This document shows positions 53,325-61,223 of a stretch of DNA of 64,000 nt, piece by piece. Under the pieces are notes generated by a model. That model searched no databases. It was given only the letters and a program-made list of their open reading frames with translations, and was not told the origin of the DNA. The first letter of the stretch is position 1. Each line of letters opens with the position of its first letter. Origin of the DNA: CAYRJD01 sp965205925 (lineage in GTDB: Bacteria > Actinomycetota > Acidimicrobiia > Acidimicrobiales > Poriferisodalaceae); NCBI GenBank assembly GCA_965205925.1, contig OZ242183.1:372001-436000 (forward strand). Reading direction: 5' to 3'. A program made the translations under genes and the position numbers.

Positions 53325-54242
53325 TTAGCTAAAGGCAGCGAAAACCTCTTCCAGAGCCTTTAGTTGCCCGCCGCTAGTGCTGGAAGGCACCACGATTGGT
53401 GTAGTACAACCCTGATCGAACCAATCTTCTATGCCGTCTCGAACCTGAGTGGCTGAACCATAAAGAGTGACGTTTGACAGCCAGTGATCAGACATTGCGG
53501 CGGTGACTGCTTCGGTGTCGTTGCTTGAAAGAGCGACTTCTATGGCGGACATTTCTTCTTCGTAGCCAGCCTGACGCCAGTAGTTCCGGTAGTTCGGTAG
53601 CCCAACGTAACCCTGCAGTGTCTTGCGATTGCGAGCGGCACCAGCTGCAAGGTCATCGTCGATAACGGTGGGGATCATGTTGCCTATGTGGAAACTGCTG
53701 TCGGCGCCTGCTTGCTTTATTACGTTGGCGGAATTCGCAAAGTCGTTCCGTGCCGCATTGGCCCACACCGCCCCTTCAGCGATTTCGACAGCTAGTTGGG
53801 TCATCTTGTTTCGTAATGCTGCCAAGACAATTGGAGGCATCTCTCCATGACTAGGTTCGGTTGATCGCATGGTGGACACGTATTCACGAATGTCGCCTAG
53901 CGGCTTGCCAGGCGTAACGCCGAGCCGTTGATGAACCGGTCCATGAGTTACTCCGAGCCCCATGTAGAAGCGGCCGGCAGAGATTTCATGTATGTATGCC
54001 GCAGTAGAGGCAAGATCAACCGGATTGCGGAAATAGATCGGTTGCACGGACGTACCGAAATGGATTTCATTAGTTGCCGCGGCGATGGATTGGCAAAGCG
54101 CCACCGGGTCACCCAGAGAAGGGCAGTAGATACCACTGAAACCACGGTGCTCAATCTCGGTTGCGAGCTCAATGGTTTGGCGGCGGCGTCCTTTTACTGC
54201 CGCAAGTGAGATGGCTGGCATACGACTTTGGTTATCGGTCAT
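53325..54242 (-). CDS. LLM-class F420-dependent oxidoreductase (second)
   Basis: A 305-residue luciferase-like TIM-barrel protein: RGFSGIYCPSLGDPVALCQSIAAAT, GTSVQPIYFRNPVDLASTAAYIHEIS, GRFYMGLGVTHGPVHQRLGV, REYVSTM. It is only distantly similar to the other two in the cluster, so the three are not recent duplicates. 28 bases separate it from the MFS gene upstream, so the pair is probably co-transcribed. Confidence 0.88.
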   Translation of the reverse strand: MTDNQSRMPAISLAAVKGRRRQTIELATEIEHRGFSGIYCPSLGDPVALCQSIAAATNEIHFGTSVQPIYFRNPVDLASTAAYIHEISAGRFYMGLGVTHGPVHQRLGVTPGKPLGDIREYVSTMRSTEPSHGEMPPIVLAALRNKMTQLAVEIAEGAVWANAARNDFANSANVIKQAGADSSFHIGNMIPTVIDDDLAAGAARNRKTLQGYVGLPNYRNYWRQAGYEEEMSAIEVALSSNDTEAVTAAMSDHWLSNVTLYGSATQVRDGIEDWFDQGCTTPIVVPSSTSGGQLKALEEVFAAFS

Positions 54243-54269
54243 TGGTAGGTCCGTTCATTGGTAGGGAGC

Positions 54270-55454
54270 TTAAGCAGGGGTTGCTGTGTCCTTAATAGCA
54301 AAGAGAATTAGCAGTGCCCCAAGCGTTGTTGCGATAGATAACGCAATAGCCGGAGCAAAGCCAGCACGATCGATAAGGAAGCCACCTGCGGCCGGTCCCG
54401 CTAAAGCACCCACTCCTAAGCCGGTGTAATAGACACCGATCGTTCCACCCAGATTGTTTGCTCCCAACCACTTGGTCAACACGGATGGGGTGGAGGTAGC
54501 CAAAACCGCCCATCCAAGCCCATGCATCATTGCACTTACCACCAGTAGCACGTAAGACGAACCCGCTCCGATCCACACCACCAACGCAAACAACAACAGC
54601 GCGTAGCTGAGTCGGGAAAGGTTCATAGCACTCATGCAAGCGTCAAGCAGTCCGTATGCGAGTCGCCCAAGCACGCTGCTGGCGCCGGAGACACCGACCA
54701 GCAACGCAGCCGAACCAGAGCCAATTCCTTGATCTATGGCGTAATCGTTATAAAACAAGATTGGAACGTAGAAACCCGGACCGAGCAGTACCACCGCGAG
54801 GTAGTACCGACGAAATTGTCGGTTGCGCACCAGAGTGGACAGCGAGATCAAGTGAGATTCGCCGACCCGAGTTTTTGGGATGCGGTCGCTATAAAGCGTC
54901 GCCCAAACGGTTGTAGGCAGTGCCACGACTGCTAGAAAGATGTAGGCGCTGCGCCAGTTGTAAGCGCTGATGATTGCTTCGGAAACGATCGGTGTTACTA
55001 GCACGCCTGTGCCGACTCCAGCCAGGAGTACTCCTAGGGCAAACGCGCGATTGCGGGTAAAGGTGCGGCTGACTAAGCCGATCGACGAGGTGTAGCAAAA
55101 TCCGACCGACAAGCCCACTAACAGGCCAAAGCTGAGAAAAGCTTGCCATAGCTGCGTGGTCGCAGCGGTAAGGAGCAGGCCGCCGGTTAGCAGGACAACG
55201 CTGGATGCGATGATCGGCCGTGAGCCGTGACGGTCGCTAAGACGTCCGCCTACTGCACCACCGATGTAATAGAAGCAGACGGTCACGGAAAACAAGGTGG
55301 AGACCGGACCGGTGCTTGAGTTGAACTCGTTGACAAGCGGTGTCAAGAAAACGCCGAACGAATACATAGCGCCGAACGTGAAGAAGTTGGCAGTCGCTGT
55401 AGATATGGGCACTACCCAGCGTTGGCGCGTCAGGTGCTGCTTATTTGTTGCCAT
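54270..55454 (-). CDS. Major facilitator superfamily transporter
   Basis: A 394-residue carrier with about 12 membrane helices. The MFS loop 2-3 motif is visible as GGRLSDRHGSRPII near residue 68. It resembles the monocarboxylate/oxalate-formate transporter group (SFGVFLTPLVNEF at the start). The substrate is unknown; its place beside the LLM enzymes suggests uptake of an organic acid or aromatic compound. It starts 11 bases from the divergent tRNA-Ala. Confidence 0.85.
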   Translation of the reverse strand: MATNKQHLTRQRWVVPISTATANFFTFGAMYSFGVFLTPLVNEFNSSTGPVSTLFSVTVCFYYIGGAVGGRLSDRHGSRPIIASSVVLLTGGLLLTAATTQLWQAFLSFGLLVGLSVGFCYTSSIGLVSRTFTRNRAFALGVLLAGVGTGVLVTPIVSEAIISAYNWRSAYIFLAVVALPTTVWATLYSDRIPKTRVGESHLISLSTLVRNRQFRRYYLAVVLLGPGFYVPILFYNDYAIDQGIGSGSAALLVGVSGASSVLGRLAYGLLDACMSAMNLSRLSYALLLFALVVWIGAGSSYVLLVVSAMMHGLGWAVLATSTPSVLTKWLGANNLGGTIGVYYTGLGVGALAGPAAGGFLIDRAGFAPAIALSIATTLGALLILFAIKDTATPA

Positions 55455-55464
55455 ACTGCGCTAG

Positions 55465-55537
55465 GGGGCTGTAGCTCAATTGGTAGAGCGCCTGCTTTGC
55501 AAGCAGGAGGTCGTCGGTTCGATTCCGATCAGCTCCA
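55465..55537 (+). tRNA. tRNA-Ala, anticodon TGC
   Basis: A 73-base cloverleaf: acceptor GGGGCTG/CAGCTCC (one G-T pair), anticodon stem CCTGC/GCAGG with loop TTTGCAA (TGC at 55498-55500), T-arm GTCGG TTCGATT CCGAT, discriminator A. CCA is not encoded. It lies between the divergent MFS gene and the convergent exonuclease gene. Confidence 0.96.
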
Positions 55538-55541
55538 CATG

Positions 55542-56483
55542 CTACGTGTCGCCAAGCATTTCAAGAAACTCAACTTCACCAGTTATCTCTATAGACGATC
55601 CTGATTCGGAAAATCCAATTGCTTTGCGCAGTTTTCCTGATAGCCCGTCGGTGCCGACTACTTTCCGGTTGATTTCACCCACCACCAGATAATCAAGCGA
55701 CTTAACAACTCCGTCCGCAATTCGTGCGCCGACATTTTCCGCATGATGCTGCGCTTCTCTTCTTGTCATTGACTCCAGTTTTCCCGTGAATGCAATCAAC
55801 CGTTCAAACAAGGGATGATTTTCGCTGTATGGGTCACCATCTTGCCTGCTGAGTTCAGGTTTCTCCCAGGGTTGGCGTGGTCGCCTAGCAACAACCTTGG
55901 CGTTCGAGAATCCTTTGTAATCGCTGCCAGATACTTCACCAATCCGGTAGCCCAAAGTTTCAGCCATGTCTTCAACGCTTTCGCAAGAACAAGAAGCAAG
56001 TGCCGACAGAGTGATTTCTGCCGCCGCGTTTGCATCGGACAGAGCATCGTGATGTTTTAATGCGATACCTAGCTCTGCTGCGAGATCATTCAGTCGGTAT
56101 GACCAGCGATCCGGCCAAATTTTCTTGGCCATTCGATAGCTGCATGCGAACCTGCAGTCCGACGGTAAGTAGCCGTAGTTCGCGGCGCAATGGCGCAAAA
56201 CCGAGATATCAAAAGCGGCGTTGTGAGCAATCACTAATCGTCCATCAATCAGTGCCTCTATCTCAGGCCACACCTCAGCAAAGGTGCCTGCGGTCTTTGT
56301 TTGGGACGGAGTAATCCCGTGAATTGAAATGTTGAACGTGTCGTAGAGATTTTCGGGCGGTTTGATCAGGCGGGCATCTTGCGCTACCACAGCACCTTGC
56401 TCAACGATGACGACACCAATTGCGCATGCCGAGTTTCTTGAAGCGGTGGCAGTTTCAAAATCGATGGCTGCAAAAGTCTTCAT
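55542..56483 (-). CDS. DnaQ-type 3'-5' exonuclease with C-terminal BRCT domain
   Basis: A 313-residue protein. The DEDDh exonuclease has Exo I AAIDFETATA near residue 7, Exo II VIAHNAAFDISVL near 88, and Exo III HHDALSDANAAAE near 146. After a linker the BRCT domain occupies about 225-313 (LIAFTGKLESMTRREAQHHAENVGARI...LDYLVVGE). This fusion resembles DNA polymerase III epsilon-like proteins in actinobacteria and probably acts in DNA repair or proofreading. The ATG at 56483 was chosen over a TTG three codons upstream. Confidence 0.9.
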   Translation of the reverse strand: MKTFAAIDFETATASRNSACAIGVVIVEQGAVVAQDARLIKPPENLYDTFNISIHGITPSQTKTAGTFAEVWPEIEALIDGRLVIAHNAAFDISVLRHCAANYGYLPSDCRFACSYRMAKKIWPDRWSYRLNDLAAELGIALKHHDALSDANAAAEITLSALASCSCESVEDMAETLGYRIGEVSGSDYKGFSNAKVVARRPRQPWEKPELSRQDGDPYSENHPLFERLIAFTGKLESMTRREAQHHAENVGARIADGVVKSLDYLVVGEINRKVVGTDGLSGKLRKAIGFSESGSSIEITGEVEFLEMLGDT

Positions 56484-56509
56484 GGAGCGCAAGCTTGTCG
56501 TGGCCAGGC

Positions 56510-57310
56510 CTAGCTCATTACCAATCCACCAGAAACCGACAAGGTCTGGCCGGTTACGAAACCAGCGGTTTCGCTACAGAGAAAAGCAACGGCGCTGGCA
56601 ACCTCGTGCGGTTGACCGAGTCGTTTCATTGGTACAGCTCGCGCCATCGAGCCGATCACCTTGTCTGCGTCTCGCGCCCCGGCCGTTATCTCAGCTATCA
56701 AAGGTGTTTCAGTTGGGCCAGGGCAAACCGCATTAGAAGTCACACCATTACGAGCAACCTCGCGTGCAATCGTTTTTGAAAACGCAATCACAGCGCCTTT
56801 CGCTCCCGAGTAAACCGCCTCTAATGACGACCCCACCCGGCCAGCGTCAGAACCGATATTGACGATGCGTCCGAATCTTGCTTCAAGCATTGATGGCAGA
56901 AAGGCGTGCACGGTTCGCAAAGCGCCCTTGTAGTTGAGCTCAATGACACGATCCCAAAAACTCTCGTCTGTTTCGAGAAAAGGCATTAGATCATCCCAGC
57001 CTGCACAGTTCACCAACACTTCCACCGGACCCAACTCATCAATGACTGCTAACTGGCCGGCCAGCACAGAATCGGAATCGGTTACGTCCATGTGAACTGT
57101 TATGGCCTGACCGCCAGCACCAGTTATCTCTTCTGCGGTCTGCTTCGCTTCTTCATCAAGAATGTCGGCGATTGCAATCCGTCGACCGTCCGCCGCAAGA
57201 GATTTGCAGATAGCAGCTCCTATGCCACGGGCACCACCGGTTACTAACGCAACGCGATCTGCGACAGGTTGACTTTGCTCATCAGGCTGAGCCTGGTTTG
57301 GCTGGGGCAT
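56510..57310 (-). CDS. Short-chain dehydrogenase/reductase
   Basis: A 266-residue classical SDR. The NAD(P) motif TGGARGIG is near residue 25, the adenine-pocket DVTD near 74, NCAG near 101, and the catalytic Ser/Tyr/Lys as NIGSDAG...YSGAKGA (about 154-171). CPGPTETP follows. It resembles 2-hydroxycyclohexanecarboxyl-CoA or beta-ketoacyl reductases. An N-terminal Gln/Pro-rich extension of about 18 residues is unusual. It lies among acyl-CoA and LLM enzymes. Confidence 0.9.
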   Translation of the reverse strand: MPQPNQAQPDEQSQPVADRVALVTGGARGIGAAICKSLAADGRRIAIADILDEEAKQTAEEITGAGGQAITVHMDVTDSDSVLAGQLAVIDELGPVEVLVNCAGWDDLMPFLETDESFWDRVIELNYKGALRTVHAFLPSMLEARFGRIVNIGSDAGRVGSSLEAVYSGAKGAVIAFSKTIAREVARNGVTSNAVCPGPTETPLIAEITAGARDADKVIGSMARAVPMKRLGQPHEVASAVAFLCSETAGFVTGQTLSVSGGLVMS

Positions 57311-57355
57311 AACTGTGACTCCTGCGCTCTGAGGAAGTGGTGATCCAGCTAGTGC

Positions 57356-58384
57356 TTAATCGCGGGTGGCGCGTGCGACCGCACCCCATTTATCAAGCAT
57401 TTCTGGGTCTTTGACTATTTGGTCTTTGGCTAGATACATCACAATGCGAGCCGTGGTATCGGAGTACCGGTCGCGCAGTCGGTCAGCCATTTCATCCCAT
57501 GGAGCCACCACGGCAAAATGTTCCAACATGTCGTCGGTGATTAGATCCGCCATACCTGCCACATCACCCTTACGAAACTTGGCGCCTAAGGCTTCTGTCA
57601 TACCCTCATAACCCAGATCTGTGAACTGGAACGAGTAGTTGGGTGTGGTGCCATAAAACGCGATCTGCGTTTTGACGTAACGAATTAGTGGAGCTAGCTC
57701 CTCAGGTGAATCTCCAGGTGCTGCAAAAACCGGCACTATCAGGTCGAGATCGCTAAGACTTCGACCTGCGGACTGAGCGCCCTGTTCCACCTCCGGTAGC
57801 AGCCGGTTCTCTATGTAGTGCAGAGAATGCAGTGGATGCACGTGCACTCCGTCGCTCACCTCTCCAGCTACTCGATTCATCACTGGACCGACCGAGGAAA
57901 TGTCAACCTTGATGTCGCCGTAGTCGTGGTTGCGTGGTGTCCATTGGGCTGGGAGCAAACTCAAGTTGAAGAACTCGCCCTCATGGCTCAGCTTTTCCTC
58001 CCCACGAAACGCGCGCAGACAAGCCTTTACCGCCAGCACGTAATCACGCATTCGCGCAGCTGGACGATCAAACTCGGAGCTGTAACGGCGCACGATGTGT
58101 CCCTTTACCTGACTGCCAAGTCCGAGACGAAAGCGGCCTTTTGTTTCACCTGCTATCTCCCAAGCAATCTGCGCTGACACCATTGGGCTGCGCGGGAAAG
58201 CCACTGCTATGCCAGTGGAAAAAGTGAGTGATGGTGCAGCGGTGGCGGCAGCTGCCAGTTGCATCCATGGCACTTGCCCGGTTTCTGTGTAAAGGATTCC
58301 GGAGAAGCCGGTCTTCTCCAGATCACGTGCAAGTGCGGCGCTATCAGCCCAAGTCATTGAGCCTGTCATCAGATCAAATTCCAT
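57356..58384 (-). CDS. LLM-class F420-dependent oxidoreductase (third)
   Basis: A 342-residue luciferase-like TIM-barrel enzyme: MEFDLMTGSMTWADSAAL, SFSTGIAVAFPRSPMVSAQIAWEIA, GRFRLGLGSQVKGHIVRRYSS and RMRDYVLAVKACL. It matches the actinobacterial group annotated as TIGR03617-type F420 oxidoreductases, often next to acyl-CoA dehydrogenases and SDRs. It lies 45 bases after the acyl-CoA dehydrogenase gene. Confidence 0.9.
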   Translation of the reverse strand: MEFDLMTGSMTWADSAALARDLEKTGFSGILYTETGQVPWMQLAAAATAAPSLTFSTGIAVAFPRSPMVSAQIAWEIAGETKGRFRLGLGSQVKGHIVRRYSSEFDRPAARMRDYVLAVKACLRAFRGEEKLSHEGEFFNLSLLPAQWTPRNHDYGDIKVDISSVGPVMNRVAGEVSDGVHVHPLHSLHYIENRLLPEVEQGAQSAGRSLSDLDLIVPVFAAPGDSPEELAPLIRYVKTQIAFYGTTPNYSFQFTDLGYEGMTEALGAKFRKGDVAGMADLITDDMLEHFAVVAPWDEMADRLRDRYSDTTARIVMYLAKDQIVKDPEMLDKWGAVARATRD

Positions 58385-58429
58385 GGCACTCCTTGTCAGG
58401 CTCGCTCAAGCAAAACCACAAGCCCAGAA

Positions 58430-59752
58430 TTATGCAGGACCTGAAAATGTTGTGCCCATAGAGGAGAAGTCGTCAGACACTCCGTTAGAACGCTCGGCTT
58501 CGCGGGTTTTAACTTCAGCTCGAGCTACCACGTGATGGTGCACCTCATCAGGACCGTCCGCGAGCCGCAGAGTGCGTTGTGCGTGCCACATGTCCGCTAG
58601 TGGGAACCACTGTGATACGCCAGCTGCGCCATGCATCTGAATGGCCTCGTTGATGATGTCACAGCATCGCTCAGGCACCATTGCCTTGACTGCGCTAACC
58701 CAGACGCGTGCCTCGGCGTTGCCCAAAGTGTCCATGGCCTTAGCCGCGCGCAGCACCATTAACCGCATTGATTCCACCTCAATGCGTGCCCGTGATACCA
58801 CCTCCATGTTCTTACCGAGGTTGATGAGTTTCTTACCGAAGCCCTCCCGGCTGAGACCACGATCAACCATCATTTCAATGGCTTTCTCGGCTGAACCGAT
58901 TGACCGCATGCAGTGATGAATCCGCCCAGGGCCTAACCGCAATTGCGAAATCTCAAAGCCTCGACCCTCGCCGAGCAGGATGTTTTCTTTTGGTACTCGT
59001 ACATCGCTGAAGCGAATATGCATGTGCCCGTGAGGAGCATCGTCACCGCCGAACACGTGCATCGGCCCCAAAATCTCCACGCCAGGTGTGTCGATTGGTA
59101 CCAGTATCTGGCTCTGTTGCCGATAGGTGTCGGCGTCAGGGCTGGTACGCACCATTGTGATCATGATCTTGCAGCGCGGGTCACCTGCCCCGGAGATGTA
59201 GAACTTTTCTCCGTTGATGAGCCACTCTTCGCCATCTAACAAAGCACTTGTTTGGACCTGCTTGGCGTCAGAACTCATTACCCCTGGCTCAGTCATGGCG
59301 AAGGCCGAACGGATCTTTCCTTCTAAGAGCGGCTCTAGCCACTGTTTCTTTTGCTCTGGCGTGCCGACTCGCTCCAGCACTTCCATGTTGCCCGTGTCTG
59401 GTGCCGAGCAGTTCAGGCATTCAGAAGCCAGACGGTTCTTGCCTAATTCGTTTGCGATGTAGGCGTAGTCAAGGTTGCTGAGGCCTTGGCCAGTCTCTGC
59501 ATTGGGCAAGAAAAAGTTCCAAAGGTTTTGTTCTCGAGCCTTGATTTTTGCAACCTCAAGCAGTTCCAGTTGACCTGGCGCCCAACTCCACCGATCTGAG
59601 CGGGTTTCACCCAGTTGGTAGAACTCCTCGGTTATCGGATCAACTTCGGTTTGGATGAAGCTTTTAACCGCTTGGTATAGCGGTTCAACCTCACGCGACA
59701 TTCGTAAGTCGAAATCGTCTTGGTTAGCTGACTTCAATGCGCCACCGACCAC
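58430..59752 (-). CDS. Acyl-CoA dehydrogenase
   Basis: A flavoenzyme of about 440 residues that would pass electrons to ETF and then to an EtfD-type protein such as the one at 2 kb. DFDLRMSREVEPLYQAVKSF, the FAD/substrate signature AFAMTEPGVMSSDA, GDPRCKIMITM, GRGFEISQLRLGPGRIHHCMR and the C-terminal QMHGAAGVSQ are family features. The frame is open to 60016, but the proper start is GTG 59752: AAGGAG lies six bases upstream, and further residues look non-homologous. It is the first gene of the leftward acyl-CoA dehydrogenase-LLM-SDR set. Confidence 0.92.
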   Translation of the reverse strand: MVGGALKSANQDDFDLRMSREVEPLYQAVKSFIQTEVDPITEEFYQLGETRSDRWSWAPGQLELLEVAKIKAREQNLWNFFLPNAETGQGLSNLDYAYIANELGKNRLASECLNCSAPDTGNMEVLERVGTPEQKKQWLEPLLEGKIRSAFAMTEPGVMSSDAKQVQTSALLDGEEWLINGEKFYISGAGDPRCKIMITMVRTSPDADTYRQQSQILVPIDTPGVEILGPMHVFGGDDAPHGHMHIRFSDVRVPKENILLGEGRGFEISQLRLGPGRIHHCMRSIGSAEKAIEMMVDRGLSREGFGKKLINLGKNMEVVSRARIEVESMRLMVLRAAKAMDTLGNAEARVWVSAVKAMVPERCCDIINEAIQMHGAAGVSQWFPLADMWHAQRTLRLADGPDEVHHHVVARAEVKTREAERSNGVSDDFSSMGTTFSGPA

Positions 59753-59857
59753 TTCATGCTCCTTCGTTGCGGAATTTCCTGGACTGCGCGCCACGCTAGC
59801 GCTAACTGGTGTTGGATTCCATCGTTGAGCGCGTTGTATTGAGTACCTTCTTGAGCG

Positions 59858-60337
59858 ATGTTGCGATGCGTGCGCGGTGGTTGTACAGAAGAAGTGGTTG
59901 CTGGTCTGGGTTATGACATACGAGCTCAACAGGCTTGGATTTATGACCTGGAACCGGAGATAGCTGCCGGCGGGTCGGTTGCGCCGGATGGAGCGATGGC
60001 GTTGTGTGAAAAACACACTGGCTTGGCAAAAGTTCCGCAGGGCTGGAAGTTGGAAAACAATCGAACTTCTAGCGGTAGTGCTGACTTGAACAGTGACAGT
60101 GATGAAACCGCAGCCTTACCGCCGGAGGTACTGCCGACACCCAAGACCGACCCAGTGCCGCGACCAGAACCGAGCGCACCCCAAATCGATGAGCCTGACC
60201 GGGTCGAGCCAACCCGTCGAATCACAGCCCAACCAGTCGAACCCATCCAAGAGGTCACTACCGAAACACCACTGCTTGAGCGTGCTTTTCGAGCAGTCCC
60301 GGCTCGCTATTCCCCGACAAGCAGTCAGACCTCTTAG
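59858..60337 (+). CDS. DUF3499 family protein with a Pro/Glu-rich tail
   Basis: A 159-residue protein. The first 65 residues match the actinobacterial DUF3499 family: RCVRGGCTEEVVAGLGYDI and ALCEKHTGLAKVPQGWKL, with Cys/His residues likely to bind zinc. The rest is low-complexity, rich in Pro, Glu and Thr, and probably disordered. The start is ATG at 59858. Function unknown. Confidence 0.75.
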   Translation: MLRCVRGGCTEEVVAGLGYDIRAQQAWIYDLEPEIAAGGSVAPDGAMALCEKHTGLAKVPQGWKLENNRTSSGSADLNSDSDETAALPPEVLPTPKTDPVPRPEPSAPQIDEPDRVEPTRRITAQPVEPIQEVTTETPLLERAFRAVPARYSPTSSQTS

Positions 60338-60372
60338 AGAAGTCAGCTGCTAAGCGGCTGCTCTTTAGATCT

Positions 60373-60627
60373 TTAGAGCAGTTCACCCAACCTTTCATCT
60401 GTAAGCATCAGTCGTCCTTGCGCAGATAACGAAGTTCGAAACCGCACTCCGTTTGCATCGGCCAACACCAAGTTGTTTCCGCTGTTGGTTATGTGTAGTT
60501 CGATACCTAGTTCGGCCTCGAGTACCGGTTTGATGGTGTCAAGTTCTGTTCGAATCAGCTGGCGTCGTTCGGCTTCTAGCAAGTCCATATCGAATTCAAC
60601 GAAATCGCCGGGTTCGGTTGAACTCAT
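60373..60627 (-). CDS. Small protein of unknown function
   Basis: An 84-residue acidic protein (MSSTEPGDFVEFDMDLLEAERRQ, ending RLMLTDERLGELL). It has a helical N-half and a likely beta C-half, no cysteines, no membrane helix and no motif I recognise. It is divergent from the following zinc-ribbon gene by 19 bases, and convergent with DUF3499. Confidence 0.6.
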   Translation of the reverse strand: MSSTEPGDFVEFDMDLLEAERRQLIRTELDTIKPVLEAELGIELHITNSGNNLVLADANGVRFRTSLSAQGRLMLTDERLGELL

Positions 60628-60646
60628 CTAGCGCTACCTTGGCAGT

Positions 60647-60907
60647 GTGAGCTTGTGGCTGGCATTGCTCTTGTCGCTGTTGTTCATCTACGTGGTTTAC
60701 CGCTTAGGGCTAAGGCTGATGGCGGCTTTTTCACAACCGGTACCAGAGCCACCGCCGGCGGGTGAACTACGTAAGGTTCGACTGGAATACAGGTGCAGCA
60801 TCTGTGGCACTGAGATTCGCATGACTCGCGCTCCAAGTGAAGCACCGGAACCGCCTCGCTGCTGCATGGACGAAATGGACTTAATACGTACCGCTGAAGA
60901 CGTATAA
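60647..60907 (+). CDS. Membrane-anchored zinc-ribbon protein
   Basis: An 86-residue protein. An N-terminal membrane helix (LWLALLLSLLFIYVVYRLGL) is followed by a Pro-rich hinge and a zinc ribbon built from CSICGTE and CCMDEM. The start is GTG at 60647. It is convergent with crgA (9-base gap). The partner is unknown, but the location beside crgA and pknB suggests an envelope role. Confidence 0.65.
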   Translation: MSLWLALLLSLLFIYVVYRLGLRLMAAFSQPVPEPPPAGELRKVRLEYRCSICGTEIRMTRAPSEAPEPPRCCMDEMDLIRTAEDV

Positions 60908-60916
60908 CTCAGTCAA

Positions 60917-61189
60917 CTAGCGCCAGCGTGTCGCCAGCAGTATTCCTGCTAACACCACTAACAGGCCAATCACGATCCAAGCGCTATTAGGACTACCGGG
61001 CAGCCAACTCAGATAGTTACCGACAATGACGAACACTCCAATACCCAGCAGGCCTGCAATGGACCAACCCAGCAAAGGGCCGCTTGGCTTGTGACCACCG
61101 TGGTCTTCGTGACTATGTACATGCTGGGGAACGTGACTGGGCCGCGTGCCTTTAGCGGTGATGCGACTGGTTCCACGTGGCCTAGCCAT
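60917..61189 (-). CDS. crgA: Cell division protein CrgA
   Basis: A 90-residue protein with a basic, His-rich N-terminus and two membrane helices (GWSIAGLLGIGVFVIVGNYLSWL and AWIVIGLLVVLAGILLATRWR). The final LLATRWR is characteristic of CrgA, which recruits the divisome (FtsZ, FtsI and others) in actinobacteria. It lies 34 bases downstream of the PASTA kinase, like crgA near pknB in Mycobacterium. Confidence 0.85.
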   Translation of the reverse strand: MARPRGTSRITAKGTRPSHVPQHVHSHEDHGGHKPSGPLLGWSIAGLLGIGVFVIVGNYLSWLPGSPNSAWIVIGLLVVLAGILLATRWR

Positions 61190-61223
61190 ACTGCAACCTT
61201 AGAGCCAACGGATTAGTCATCGG

